From NCBI GenBank assembly GCA_017428325.1, contig JAFRRA010000006.1:434001-498000 (forward strand): 64,000 nt of DNA, given 5' to 3'. The position numbers were made by a program, and so were the translations under genes. The first letter of the stretch is position 1. Each line of letters starts with the position of its first letter. The notes below the pieces were generated by a model. That model was not told the DNA's origin. It was given only the letters and a program-made list of their open reading frames with translations, and made no database searches. This DNA is from Bacteroidales bacterium. GTDB lineage: Bacteria; Bacteroidota; Bacteroidia; Bacteroidales; UBA932. Below are positions 1-8,869 of this stretch, piece after piece.

Positions 1-982
1 CCTTTGCGTGGGTATGGAACTGGCGGACCTTGGAGTAGCCTTCTCCGTAGCTTTCTGTTACGGTCTGCTTTATCGTGTTGATTGCCAGAGAGGAAAGATT
101 GGTTGAGTCTGTTCTCATATAGGTAATCTTTCCGCTTTCGTAAAGGGCCTGTGCAACCCTCATTGTCTGTGACACGGAGAAGCCGAGCTTGCGGCTTGCC
201 TCCTGCTGAAGGGATGATGTGGTGAATGGAGGAGCCGGATATCTTAAGGCCTCTTTCTTCTCTATGGAACTTATGGAGAAGCGGCAGCCTCCGTTACATT
301 TCCGGAGGAATTCGAGAGCCTCTTCCCTGGTGGCGAACTTGCCGTCGAGGGTGGCGCTGAGCTTGACTTTTCCGGCCGCTGATTCCGGGTGGAACATTCC
401 CGTTACCTTGTAGAACGGGGCGGCGGAGAACTGCTGGATTTCCTTCTCCCTGTCTACGATCAGCTTTACAGCCACAGACTGTACCCTTCCCGCTGAAAGG
501 CCTTTGCCGACCTTTCTCCAGAGTACCGGCGAGAGTTCAAATCCGACAATGCGGTCCAGGACCCTTCTTGCCTGCTGCGCGTTCACCAGGTTCTCGTCCA
601 CAGAGCGCGGATTCTGGACGGCGTCAAGGATGGCGTTCTTTGTAATCTCGTGGAATACTATTCTCTGAGTGTTTTCCGGTTTCAGGCCCAGACGGTTCTG
701 AAGATGCCATGCAATAGCCTCTCCCTCACGGTCTTCATCACTTGCAAGATATACTGTCTCGGCCTTGTCAGCCAGGGCCTTAAGTTCTGAAACGACTTTC
801 TTCTTGTCTGCCGGAACCTGATAGTTTGGCTTGAACCCGTTCTCGATGTCTATGCCCAGAGCCGTCTTTGGCAAATCGCATATATGTCCGAAACTTGATT
901 TTACGGTGTATCCTTTCCCCAGGAATTTTTCAATAGTCTTGGCTTTTGCCGGAGACTCTACGATGACTAGTTTCTCTCCCAT
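1..982 (-). CDS. topA: DNA topoisomerase I, N-terminal part (runs off window)
   Basis: Type IA topoisomerase that relaxes negatively supercoiled DNA through a transient 5'-phosphotyrosine. Reading from ATG at 982, the protein opens with the TOPRIM signature VIVESPAKAKTIEKFLG, followed by the acidic metal-binding motif SDEDREGEAIAWH near residue 80. The active-site segment ITYMRTDSTN lies close to the window edge, with the catalytic Tyr at about residue 288. Only about 327 residues are present; the rest of the toroid and the C-terminal zinc domains lie beyond base 1. It is transcribed divergently from the PBP gene, with a near-consensus -7 element (TTACTTTG) about 30 bp upstream of the start. 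The assignment is secure; only the length is unknown. Confidence 0.95.
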   Translation of the reverse strand, partial: MGEKLVIVESPAKAKTIEKFLGKGYTVKSSFGHICDLPKTALGIDIENGFKPNYQVPADKKKVVSELKALADKAETVYLASDEDREGEAIAWHLQNRLGLKPENTQRIVFHEITKNAILDAVQNPRSVDENLVNAQQARRVLDRIVGFELSPVLWRKVGKGLSAGRVQSVAVKLIVDREKEIQQFSAAPFYKVTGMFHPESAAGKVKLSATLDGKFATREEALEFLRKCNGGCRFSISSIEKKEALRYPAPPFTTSSLQQEASRKLGFSVSQTMRVAQALYESGKITYMRTDSTNLSSLAINTIKQTVTESYGEGYSKVRQFHTHAK

Positions 983-1010
983 ATTCCCTTCGTTTGTTTT
1001 AATAGAGATG

Positions 1011-1018
1011 CAAAGTAA
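1011..1018 (-). promoter_or_regulatory. Candidate -7 element for topA
   Basis: The minus strand reads TTACTTTG, one base off the Bacteroidota -7 consensus TAnnTTTG, and sits about 29 bp upstream of the topA start. No clear -33 TTTG at the usual spacing was found, so this is a moderate call. Confidence 0.4.
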
Positions 1019-1053
1019 ATCATTAACTCCCGTTTTTTCCAAATTTTTATTTG

Positions 1054-1061
1054 TATTTTTG
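1054..1061 (+). promoter_or_regulatory. -7 promoter element for the PBP-ddl-tnaA-prmC operon
   Basis: TATTTTTG matches TAnnTTTG exactly and ends 20 bp before the PBP start codon, in the intergenic region shared with topA. It would give a 5' leader of roughly 14 nt. Confidence 0.6.
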
Positions 1062-1081
1062 TTTTCATAATGTTTTGAAAA

Positions 1082-3397
1082 ATGAAGGTTAAAAATAGGA
1101 AACGTTTTCTCAAGTGGTTGTGGCTCATAGTATTCAGCCCGGTGCTTCTGGTGCTGTTGCTTCTGCTTCTGGTGTGGATGTTTGCGGATATCCCTTCCTT
1201 CGAGGAGCTGGAGGACCCTCAGAGCAACCTCGCCACCCAGATCATCGCCGATGACGGAACTCTGCTGAACACATATCACGTGGAAAACAGGAGCTATTCC
1301 AATTATGAGGAACTGTCGCAGAACCTGAAAAACGCCCTTGTGGCTACAGAGGATGCAAGGTTCTACGAGCACAGCGGTGTGGACGGAAAGAGTCTGGTCA
1401 GAGTTGCGGTAAAGAGTCTCCTTATGGGTAACCGCGCCGAGGGCGGTGGAGGAAGTACGCTCAGCCAGCAGCTTGCAAAGAGTCTTTTCCCAAGAGGTGA
1501 GGGGCACGGGAAACTGAAGCTCATAGCCACCAAGCTCAAGGAGTGGATTACCGCCATCAAGCTTGAGAGGAGCTATACCAAGGAAGAGATAATGAGCATG
1601 TATCTGGATGCCGTTTTCTTTGGCAGGAACGCATACGGAATTAAGAGCGCGTCGTCCACATTCTTCGGGAAGCTTCCAAAGGATCTCACTGTTGAGGAAG
1701 CCGCACTGCTTGTGGGAATGGTGAACAAGCCTACAAAGTACAATCCTGTCCGCAATCCGGAACTTTCCCTTCAGAGGCGCAACCACGTGCTCAAGCAGAT
1801 GAACAAATACGGTTATCTGACAGACGCCCAGTATGACAGCATCGTCAAGATTCCTATCATACTGGCATCCAGGGGAGATGTGGATGTGTCCAATGGCCAG
1901 GCCCCTTATTTCAGGGATATGATCAAGAGGGTGATGAGCGCCAAGGAACCAAAGCGTTCTTCATATGCGAATTACTACGACTATCAGCAGGATTCAATCA
2001 GGTGGAAGGAGGATCCGCTGTATGGATGGCTGAACAAGAACACCAAGCCGGACGGAGAGCCGTATGTTCTTGAAAAGGACGGTCTGAAGATCATCACCCC
2101 GCTGAACGCCAAGATGCAGAGATATGCCGAACAGGCAGCCGTTGAACACCTGAAGTATCTTCAGCCTTTGTTCAACGACGACCTCAAGTACCGCAAGAAT
2201 TTCCCGTTTGCGGACAATACCCCGGCGAGCGTGATAGAGACCCTTATGAGCCGCTCCCGCCGCTGGAGCGACCGCTACAAGAATATGAAGGAAGCCGGTT
2301 TCAGCGAGGATGAGATAGAAAAGAGTTTTGACGTAAAGACAAAGATGAGGGTATTTGCCTGGAACGACAAGGGTTACATAGACACCACAATGACTCCTAA
2401 CGACAGTATCCTCTACTTCAAGTCTTTCCTGCGTACAGGCCTTATGGCTATGGAGCCGGAAACCGGATATGTGAGGGCCTATGTCGGCGGAGCCAACTAC
2501 AATTATTTCAAGTACGACCAGGTGATGCAGGGCCAGAGGCAGGTGGGTTCAACATTCAAGCCGTTCCTCTACACTCTCGCCATGCAGGAGGGCTTCACTC
2601 CTTGTGACGTTGCGGTAAACCTTCCGCAGTCTTTCGTTACTGGCAACAGCGTGTGGACTCCTAAGGGAGGCGGCAACGGCGCCACGGTAACCCTCAAGTG
2701 GGGACTTACTGTTTCCAACAACAACATATCGGCATACCTGATGAAGCAGTTCGGTCCGGAAGCCCTTGTGCAGATGGCTCACAATATGGGCCTGAAGTGC
2801 TATCTGGAACCTGTATACTCCCTCTGCGTGGGCAGTGCGGATGTTCCTGTCTACCAAATGGTAAGCGCATACAACACTTTCCCGAGCAAGGGTGTTTACG
2901 TAGAGCCTGTGTATGTGCTCAGGATTGAGGACAAGAACGGCAGGGTGCTCACCAATTTCGCATCCAGGAAAAGAGAAGCCATCGGAGCCAGCACGGCTTA
3001 TACCATGGTTGGGATGATGCGCAGCGTAGTGGATGCCGGAACCGGAGCCAGACTCCGCCGTTATATCCAGGGCGGAGAGATTGCCGGCAAGACCGGAACC
3101 ACCAACGACAACTCTGACGGCTGGTTCATTGGTTATGTTCCAAGGCTTACAGTAGGTGTATGGGTAGGAGCCGAGGACCGTCAGGTTCATTTCCGCTGGA
3201 CCGGCATGGGACAGGGAGCAAGCGTGGCTCTTCCTATATGGGGGCTGTTCATGAAGAAAGTGTTTGACGATCCTTCAACGGGAGTAAGTCTGGATGATCA
3301 TTTCGCCAAGCCTCAGGGCTATAGCATAGACTGCATCAGTCACACCTCAGTCAATGACGCGGTTCTGGATCCGGACAATTTCATAGAAGAAAACTAG
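1082..3397 (+). CDS. Class A penicillin-binding protein (PBP1A type)
   Basis: Bifunctional peptidoglycan synthase: an N-terminal GT51 domain polymerises lipid II and a C-terminal transpeptidase cross-links stem peptides at the periplasmic face of the inner membrane. Residues 10-34 form a single membrane anchor. The GT51 motif around TEDARFYEHSG carries the catalytic Glu (about residue 90) and is followed by GGGSTLSQQLAK. The transpeptidase SxxK box is GSTFKP (Ser490, Lys493), with an SNNN segment and KTGTT (Lys670) further on. Length 771 is normal for the family. It is the first gene of a same-strand group with ddl 21 bp downstream, so two peptidoglycan steps are transcribed together. mrcA and ponA are the usual symbols for homologues. 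Confidence 0.95.
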   Translation: MKVKNRKRFLKWLWLIVFSPVLLVLLLLLLVWMFADIPSFEELEDPQSNLATQIIADDGTLLNTYHVENRSYSNYEELSQNLKNALVATEDARFYEHSGVDGKSLVRVAVKSLLMGNRAEGGGGSTLSQQLAKSLFPRGEGHGKLKLIATKLKEWITAIKLERSYTKEEIMSMYLDAVFFGRNAYGIKSASSTFFGKLPKDLTVEEAALLVGMVNKPTKYNPVRNPELSLQRRNHVLKQMNKYGYLTDAQYDSIVKIPIILASRGDVDVSNGQAPYFRDMIKRVMSAKEPKRSSYANYYDYQQDSIRWKEDPLYGWLNKNTKPDGEPYVLEKDGLKIITPLNAKMQRYAEQAAVEHLKYLQPLFNDDLKYRKNFPFADNTPASVIETLMSRSRRWSDRYKNMKEAGFSEDEIEKSFDVKTKMRVFAWNDKGYIDTTMTPNDSILYFKSFLRTGLMAMEPETGYVRAYVGGANYNYFKYDQVMQGQRQVGSTFKPFLYTLAMQEGFTPCDVAVNLPQSFVTGNSVWTPKGGGNGATVTLKWGLTVSNNNISAYLMKQFGPEALVQMAHNMGLKCYLEPVYSLCVGSADVPVYQMVSAYNTFPSKGVYVEPVYVLRIEDKNGRVLTNFASRKREAIGASTAYTMVGMMRSVVDAGTGARLRRYIQGGEIAGKTGTTNDNSDGWFIGYVPRLTVGVWVGAEDRQVHFRWTGMGQGASVALPIWGLFMKKVFDDPSTGVSLDDHFAKPQGYSIDCISHTSVNDAVLDPDNFIEEN

Positions 3398-3418
3398 GCA
3401 ATTAAAAAGTTATCGCCG

Positions 3419-4435
3419 ATGAAAACAATAGCTGTGATTTGTGGCGGAGACTCCTCTGAAAGGGAGGTGAGTGTCCTTTCCACACTGAACACCCTAAAGC
3501 ATATAGACAGGCAGAAATACTATCCCGTAATCGTATTTATCGAGGGAACCAGCTGGTTTGTGCTTTCCGCTGAAGGCAAGACCATTGAATCCGTCCTGAA
3601 ACACGAGGGCGCAGGCGTTGTGGACAAGAACGATTTCTCCTTTGTGGATCCGGCAACCGGGGAAAGAAAGTCTTTTGACGCCGCCCTCATAATGATACAC
3701 GGAACCCCTGGGGAAAACGGTCTGCTGCAGGGTTATCTGGAAATGCAGAAAGTGCCGCTGACTTCCTGTTCTTCTTTTGTCTCGGCGATTACTTTCGACA
3801 AGCACAGCTGCAAGAGATTCCTGGACTTTGCCGGCGTGAAGATGGCGGACGATATCTTCATCAGCAAGAACCGCCCTTATTCAACCAGGGAGATCATCCG
3901 GCAGGTGGGGCTCCCGATGTTCGTCAAGCCGACAGTCGGAGGCAGCAGTTTCGGAGTCACCAAGGTCAAGACAGAAAAGGATCTCCAGAGTGCAATAGAC
4001 AAGGCCTTCGCGGAGTGCGGAACCATATTGGCGGAAGCGGCGGTAAAAGGCAGGGAGATGACCTGCGGAGTGTTCATGTTCCACGGCAAGATCACGGCTC
4101 TTCCTGTAACCGAGATAGTTACGGACAGGGAGTTCTTCGACTATGAAGCCAAGTATCTTGGCCAGAGCCAGGAAATCTGCCCGGCCAGGATATCTCCATC
4201 GCTGAGCGCAAAGATCCAGAACCTTACCGAGCAGATATACTCCTATATGGGATGCCGCGGCGTGGTCAGGATGGACTATATCGTCACCGAAAAGGAAGAC
4301 ATTTATTTCCTGGAAACCAACACCGTTCCGGGAATGACAGAAATGAGTCTTGTTCCGAATATGCTCAAAGTTGCCGGAATAGACATCAGGGATTTCATCA
4401 CGAGCCTTATCGAAGAGGCCTTTGTTCCGAGATAG
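3419..4435 (+). CDS. ddl: D-alanine--D-alanine ligase
   Basis: Cytosolic ATP-grasp ligase that makes the D-Ala-D-Ala dipeptide used by MurF for peptidoglycan precursors. The N-terminal fold starts with AVICGGDSSEREVS, typical of Ddl. The substrate-loop region IHGTPGENGLLQGY and the ATP-grasp metal-binding C-terminal motif FLETNTVPGMTE are present. Length 338 is typical. It follows the PBP gene by 21 bp and is followed by the tryptophanase gene after 33 bp, so co-transcription is likely. No missing motif was noticed. Confidence 0.95.
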   Translation: MKTIAVICGGDSSEREVSVLSTLNTLKHIDRQKYYPVIVFIEGTSWFVLSAEGKTIESVLKHEGAGVVDKNDFSFVDPATGERKSFDAALIMIHGTPGENGLLQGYLEMQKVPLTSCSSFVSAITFDKHSCKRFLDFAGVKMADDIFISKNRPYSTREIIRQVGLPMFVKPTVGGSSFGVTKVKTEKDLQSAIDKAFAECGTILAEAAVKGREMTCGVFMFHGKITALPVTEIVTDREFFDYEAKYLGQSQEICPARISPSLSAKIQNLTEQIYSYMGCRGVVRMDYIVTEKEDIYFLETNTVPGMTEMSLVPNMLKVAGIDIRDFITSLIEEAFVPR

Positions 4436-4468
4436 AAGAAACAAATCAAAAACGAATCAAAACAATAT

Positions 4469-5845
4469 ATGGAACTACCTTTTGCAGAATCCTGGAAAAT
4501 AAAAATGATCGAGCCTATCCGCCGCTCCACTCTCGAGGAGAGGAAGAAGTGGCTGGCCGAGGCTCATTACAATGTATTTCAACTTAAAGCGGAACAGGTT
4601 TACATAGACCTTCTTACAGACAGCGGCACCGGCGCCATGAGCGACCGCCAGTGGTCTGAGCTAATGCTCGGCGACGAGAGTTATGCCGGAGCCACTTCGT
4701 TCTACAAGTTCGAGGCTGTGGTAAAGAAGATTTTCGGAATGAAGTATGTCATTCCAACCCATCAGGGAAGAGCCGCCGAGAATGTTCTCTTCTCCTACCT
4801 GGTGAAGGCCGGAAACGTGATACCGGGAAACGCCCATTTCGACACCACCAAGGGTCATATCGAGAGCCGCAAGGCCAAGGCCATAGATGTTACCAGCGAC
4901 GATGCCAAGGATACCCAGAAAGAGGTTCCGTTTAAAGGCAATGTTTCTCTGGAAAAGCTTGAGAAAGTGTTGCTTGAGAATGTGGGCAATGTTCCGTTCA
5001 TGGTGCTTACAGTAACCAACAACACCGTTGGCGGACAGCCAGTGTCGATGAAGAACATCAAGGACACCTGCGCCCTCTGCCACAGGTACGGGGTTCCTGT
5101 TGTAATGGACAGCGCCCGCTTTGCCGAGAACGCCTATTTCATCAAGACACGCGAGGAAGGTTATGCAGACAAAACAATCAAGGAGATTGCCCTTGAGATG
5201 TACAAGGACGTAGACGCCATGACAATGAGCGCCAAGAAAGACGGCGTCGTGAATATGGGCGGCTTCATCGCCACCAACAACAAGGATTGGTATGAGGGAG
5301 CAAAGCTCTTCTGCATTCCGTTCGAGGGTTACGTTACCTACGGTGGAATGAACGGACGAGACCTCAACGCCCTTGCCCAGGGTCTTGAGGAGAACACCGA
5401 GTTCGATATGCTCCACACCCGCATCCATCAGGTACAGTATCTTGCAAGCCTTCTGGACGAGTATGGCATTCCTTACCAGAGGCCTGCCGGCGGTCACGCC
5501 ATCTTCGTTGACGCGGACAAGGTCCTTACCGATGTTCCAAAGGAGGAGTTCCCTGCCCAGACCCTTACCTGCGAACTTTACCTTGAGGCCGGCATAAGGG
5601 CCTGCGAGATTGGCTACATGCTTGCAGACCGTGATCCTGTCACAAGGGAAAACCGCTTCGGAGGCCTTGACCTTCTCCGTATGGCCATCCCGAGAAGAGT
5701 CTATACGGATAACCACATGAAGGTTATAGCCGCCGCCCTCAAGAATGTCTATGACAGGCGCAAGACCATCACCCGCGGCGTCGCCATCGAATGGGAGGCC
5801 CCTCTGATGCGCCACTTCACCGTTCAGCTCAAGAGGCTGGGATAA
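4469..5845 (+). CDS. tnaA: Tryptophanase (tryptophan indole-lyase)
   Basis: PLP-dependent beta-lyase that splits L-tryptophan into indole, pyruvate and ammonia in the cytosol. The PLP motif SAKKDG places the Schiff-base lysine at Lys257. Tyrosine phenol-lyase is a close relative, and two residues separate them. The segment FDTTKGH carries the tryptophanase-type Asp (Asp125; TPL has Thr here). The C-terminal segment RHFTVQL carries the tryptophanase-type His (His449; TPL has Phe). DSARFAENAYFI also matches tryptophanase. Length 458 is normal. No tnaC-like leader or tnaB permease gene is visible next to it. It lies within a cell-wall operon and its stop codon abuts the prmC start. Indole production is inferred from family and residues. 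Confidence 0.88.
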   Translation: MELPFAESWKIKMIEPIRRSTLEERKKWLAEAHYNVFQLKAEQVYIDLLTDSGTGAMSDRQWSELMLGDESYAGATSFYKFEAVVKKIFGMKYVIPTHQGRAAENVLFSYLVKAGNVIPGNAHFDTTKGHIESRKAKAIDVTSDDAKDTQKEVPFKGNVSLEKLEKVLLENVGNVPFMVLTVTNNTVGGQPVSMKNIKDTCALCHRYGVPVVMDSARFAENAYFIKTREEGYADKTIKEIALEMYKDVDAMTMSAKKDGVVNMGGFIATNNKDWYEGAKLFCIPFEGYVTYGGMNGRDLNALAQGLEENTEFDMLHTRIHQVQYLASLLDEYGIPYQRPAGGHAIFVDADKVLTDVPKEEFPAQTLTCELYLEAGIRACEIGYMLADRDPVTRENRFGGLDLLRMAIPRRVYTDNHMKVIAAALKNVYDRRKTITRGVAIEWEAPLMRHFTVQLKRLG

Positions 5846-6757
5846 ATGAACGTAAGGCAGTTCATAGACGAATGCAAGAAAAGACTTTCTCCCCTGTATC
5901 CAGCAGGGGAGATTTCTTCTTTAGCCGCCAGGGCTCTTGAAGACATCTACGGCATTTCCCGCACAAAGCAGATTACATATCCTGACACTGAAATAGGAGA
6001 CGCTTCTTCCGTTCTCTCCCGTCTGGAAAGCGGAGAACCTATCCAATACATTGCTGGCTTCGAGTATTTCTGCGGAGACAAGTTCAAGGTCGCCCCGGGC
6101 GTCCTGATCCCAAGGCCGGAGACAGAGGAACTTGTCAACCTCATCACTGAGGAAACCATAGCATCCTGGAAAGACAACAAACAGGCAAGAAACTCCGCGT
6201 CTCCGTTCAAGATATTTGACGTATGCACAGGAAGCGGGTGCATTGCCTGGAGCCTTCACAAACTCCTTGAAAATGCAGCGGAAAACCAGAACATCGCTCT
6301 TGAGACTTATGGTTGCGATATATCTGAAACGGCTTTGGAATACGCTCAGAACCAGAGATTCCGCCACGGCAGAAGGTGGCCTATGTTTTTCCGATACGAT
6401 GTAATAAACGGAGACTTCCAGGCACTCAAATCCTTCATCGGAAAGCTGGATATAATTGTCTCCAACCCTCCTTACATCGCGGAGAAAGAAAAGGAGATGA
6501 TGCACAAGAATGTGCTGGATTTTGAACCGGAGGAAGCTCTTTTTGTCAGCGACAGCGACCCGCTTCTTTTCTACCGCAAAATCGCCGAGATGGCAAAGGA
6601 ACTCCTTTATCCCGGCGGCAGACTTTACTTTGAAATCAACCCTCTGTTTGCAGAGGAACTTGAAAAGACGCTTATAGAAAAAGGCTTTTGCAACGTTCTT
6701 CCCGTCAAAGATATAAGCGGAAGAATCAGGTTTGTTTCAGCAACCTATTGTTCCTGA
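5846..6757 (+). CDS. prmC: Release factor glutamine N5-methyltransferase
   Basis: SAM-dependent methyltransferase that modifies the Gln of the GGQ loop in peptide-chain release factors 1 and 2. It has an N-terminal helical domain (about 1-90), the segment VLIPRPETEELV, SAM motif I near DVCTGSGCIAWSL, and the catalytic NPPY motif (Asn207 to Tyr210). Its ATG follows the tnaA stop codon with no gap. The last codons, including the stop at 6755-6757, lie inside a 77-bp repeat of the radA 3' end. The natural C-terminus therefore appears to overlap the former convergent radA tail. Length 303 is slightly longer than the usual 280 or so. Confidence 0.93.
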   Translation: MNVRQFIDECKKRLSPLYPAGEISSLAARALEDIYGISRTKQITYPDTEIGDASSVLSRLESGEPIQYIAGFEYFCGDKFKVAPGVLIPRPETEELVNLITEETIASWKDNKQARNSASPFKIFDVCTGSGCIAWSLHKLLENAAENQNIALETYGCDISETALEYAQNQRFRHGRRWPMFFRYDVINGDFQALKSFIGKLDIIVSNPPYIAEKEKEMMHKNVLDFEPEEALFVSDSDPLLFYRKIAEMAKELLYPGGRLYFEINPLFAEELEKTLIEKGFCNVLPVKDISGRIRFVSATYCS

Positions 6758-6827
6758 AAGATATCCCGGACTATCTGGGGAATTGAAGCGGCACGGATAA
6801 CCTTGATCTTCCTGTGCTGCTTTTCTT
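6745..6827 (-). pseudogene. Remnant of a radA 3' end
   Basis: On the minus strand this stretch encodes about 26 residues aligning with the radA C-terminus (KQHRKIKVIRAAS, then SIPQIVRDIFQEQ and a TAG stop). The intact radA at 8870-10249 ends SIPQIVLDIFQEDR. The fragment has no upstream coding sequence, because similarity stops at 6827. It is read as the tail of the original radA, cut off when the cassette at 6828-8878 entered. Its stop codon differs from that of the present radA. Confidence 0.7.
6751..6827. repeat. Left copy of a 77-bp direct repeat (radA tail)
   Basis: This segment matches 8879-8955 at 75 of 77 positions; the mismatches are at 6766 and 6778. The match begins at TTCCTGAAAG and ends at GCTTTTCTT, after which the two copies diverge abruptly. 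The two copies bracket the AT-rich C10 protease cassette. Confidence 0.92.
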
Positions 6828-6867
6828 ATGCGATTATGCGATGGTGGGTAAAAAAAAATTATATATA

Positions 6868-6875
6868 TATATTTG
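6868..6875 (+). promoter_or_regulatory. -7 promoter element of the C10 cassette
   Basis: TATATTTG is an exact TAnnTTTG match at the end of an AT run (6859-6874), 27 bp before the protease start. It would drive both cassette genes. Confidence 0.55.
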
Positions 6876-6902
6876 CGTAAAAGAATTTAAAACGAATTAC
6901 TA

Positions 6903-8369
6903 ATGAAACACTTTCTTTCTGCTTTTATTTTATGCCTTATTGGTGGTATAACATCTTGCTCTGTTGAATCACTAAACGAACCGTCAGTTCCAAAGGAGGA
7001 TTTGTCCTCGTATGAGATATCTTCACCATCCCCTAAAGGGTACGATGATTTCTTTGTGACAGAATCAATGCTAAAAAAGTATTTGAGGATTGTAAATAAA
7101 GGAAGAATCGTCGATTTAATCGAACCCGTAGTTGAAAATGGTGAAGTTTTGGCATATTATGTTCGGTTTTCAGACAATTCTGGATGGAATCTGATTGCAG
7201 CAGATACTAGGGCTACACCTGTTCTTTCTGAAGCTTCTAAAGGTCAACTTGAACTAGACGCTGGCGGTCCTGTCAATGGGATCTTAGGAACCTTAAAGAA
7301 TGTCGTTGACGTAAAGAATAATCCGGAATCTAACATTCAGGCAATCTGGAAATTCCTTTGTCCAGAAAAGTATAAGGTCAAAACCAAGAGCCGCCAAAAA
7401 GAAATGCGAGGCAATATAGTTGGCATGTGGATGCCTGTGGATACAGTATTTGCTTATGATACGATTTTTTCCGGTCGCACAATTGCCACTAAGTGGGGGC
7501 AGGGGAAACCATGGGACACTTATACTCCAATAGATTCAATGGATTCCGAATTGAGACATTCGGCAGTGGGGTGTACGGCCGTTGCTTCGGGACAGATTTT
7601 ATACAGATACCTTTGTCTTACAAATGGTTTGTTTTATATTCCAGATTCGGTTAATATACAAACAGGAACTCCGCAATTTATTTCTTTTACATCAGATTGG
7701 TCAGGTTTTGCATTAGACTCGTTGAATCTTGATTCTAATTCAAGAAAAAAGACAGCTAAATTTTTATCATGGCTGGGGTATAATATGGATGCTGATTATC
7801 ATTATAACAGCACCCCAATAGGCATACCAGAGGCTAAAGATTTTATGAGTGATTATTTGCATTTCAATAGTTGTCATTCGTATGATTATTATATAGCTCA
7901 TTCAAATGTCCTGAGCCATATACCTGTACTTATTAATGGATGGACTTCAGATCATAGCTCCGGGCATGCTTTTATAATAGATGCTTGTAAACAGATTAAA
8001 TATCAAGCGGTTGTAAGTTATATTTTTGACCCAGATCATGAAGTTACTGATGACGAGTTTTTTTACTATCCTGATTGGATGTTTCAATGGCCCGGTCCTA
8101 TTTTTGGATACGACCCAATAACTGGTAATGCAGAGCAATCTGTTGCAATAGATATAGTTGACAACACCTATTTCTTGATGAATTGGGGCTGGGATGGCGA
8201 TTATGATGATGCCACCTACATGGCACGAAGTAAGAACTATTATTATAATGAAGACTTTACAGAGCTTTATTATTCAACAGATAATATTGCTAATGTTTGT
8301 TGGTATGTTGGCGATACGGGCTATACTGTAGTTAACGATATGGTTTATGGTTTTAGAAGAATTGATTAA
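6903..8369 (+). CDS. C10 family cysteine protease (streptopain-like), lipoprotein
   Basis: Predicted exported papain-fold cysteine protease related to streptococcal SpeB and the Bacteroides fragilis Bfp enzymes. The N-terminus is a lipoprotein signal ending ITSC near residue 19. A propeptide region of about 160 residues follows, expected to be removed for activation. The catalytic centre is complete: Cys224 in VGCTAVASGQI, His355 in SSGHAFIID, and NWGWDG (Asn427-Trp430). Length 488 fits prepro-forms of the family. The gene is much more AT-rich than its surroundings and lies in an inserted cassette. The lipoprotein gene starts 1 nt after its stop. Activity and target are not determined by sequence; inhibitor coupling is discussed separately. 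Confidence 0.85.
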   Translation: MKHFLSAFILCLIGGITSCSVESLNEPSVPKEDLSSYEISSPSPKGYDDFFVTESMLKKYLRIVNKGRIVDLIEPVVENGEVLAYYVRFSDNSGWNLIAADTRATPVLSEASKGQLELDAGGPVNGILGTLKNVVDVKNNPESNIQAIWKFLCPEKYKVKTKSRQKEMRGNIVGMWMPVDTVFAYDTIFSGRTIATKWGQGKPWDTYTPIDSMDSELRHSAVGCTAVASGQILYRYLCLTNGLFYIPDSVNIQTGTPQFISFTSDWSGFALDSLNLDSNSRKKTAKFLSWLGYNMDADYHYNSTPIGIPEAKDFMSDYLHFNSCHSYDYYIAHSNVLSHIPVLINGWTSDHSSGHAFIIDACKQIKYQAVVSYIFDPDHEVTDDEFFYYPDWMFQWPGPIFGYDPITGNAEQSVAIDIVDNTYFLMNWGWDGDYDDATYMARSKNYYYNEDFTELYYSTDNIANVCWYVGDTGYTVVNDMVYGFRRID

Positions 8370-8370
8370 T

Positions 8371-8844
8371 ATGAAATACTTACTTGTTTTGACTGCATCT
8401 TTATTCCTCGCAGTATTAGTAAATGGTTGTGGTAAAGACTCAGAAGATTCCAATAAGCCTGGAGTATATAATATAACGGATGTTCTTATTTCAATAAAAG
8501 ATGCAGATGGCAACGATTTGCTGGATCCAAATAACCCAGATAACATTTTATCTGAAATAAGCCTGACATATAGTAATAATAATTATAAGCTGGATATGTC
8601 CCCATTTAGTCTTCCCAATCCGATTGCAGAAATTTATGGTCTAAGGTTATATTATTCTAAAGACGGCTCAAGGCTATTATGGTTTGGAAATCTGTATTTT
8701 AAGAAAACAGATACATTTGAACTCAAACTTTTGTATTCAAGCAACGAAGTTGTAATCGCAGTGTCTCATAATATCAGTACAGGTAAGACAACCTTTTTTG
8801 TCAATGGCAAGGAGATCTCTGGCACCATAAAACTTATATTGTAA
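8371..8844 (+). CDS. Small lipoprotein paired with the C10 protease
   Basis: A 157-residue protein starting MKYLLVLTASLF with a lipobox-like VNGC at about residue 20, so it is probably anchored in a membrane. The mature part is rich in beta-strand-like alternation (ISIKDADGNDLL, YGLRLYYSKDG, KLLYSSNEVVIAV) and has no recognised catalytic motif. I chose ATG 8371, one base after the protease stop, because the signal peptide begins there; an upstream in-frame start would put eight hydrophilic residues ahead of it. In B. fragilis, C10 proteases are encoded beside small inhibitors of the staphostatin kind. Position and size here are compatible with that role, but I do not recognise the family. Confidence 0.65.
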   Translation: MKYLLVLTASLFLAVLVNGCGKDSEDSNKPGVYNITDVLISIKDADGNDLLDPNNPDNILSEISLTYSNNNYKLDMSPFSLPNPIAEIYGLRLYYSKDGSRLLWFGNLYFKKTDTFELKLLYSSNEVVIAVSHNISTGKTTFFVNGKEISGTIKLIL

Positions 8845-8869
8845 AAACGCGCTTTATCGATATTGATTT

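Noticed and set aside
2549..3190. Long open frame on the minus strand inside the PBP gene
   Set aside because: It is antisense to the transpeptidase domain, has no family resemblance and no promoter; an ordinary shadow of a GC-balanced gene.
4661..5815. 384-codon minus-strand frame inside tnaA
   Set aside because: It lies wholly antisense to a well-conserved enzyme, and its translation shows no domain; explained by codon structure of tnaA.
6859..6874. AT dinucleotide run as a possible origin or recombination site
   Set aside because: It is short, ends in a plain -7 promoter element, and no DnaA boxes or iterons are nearby.
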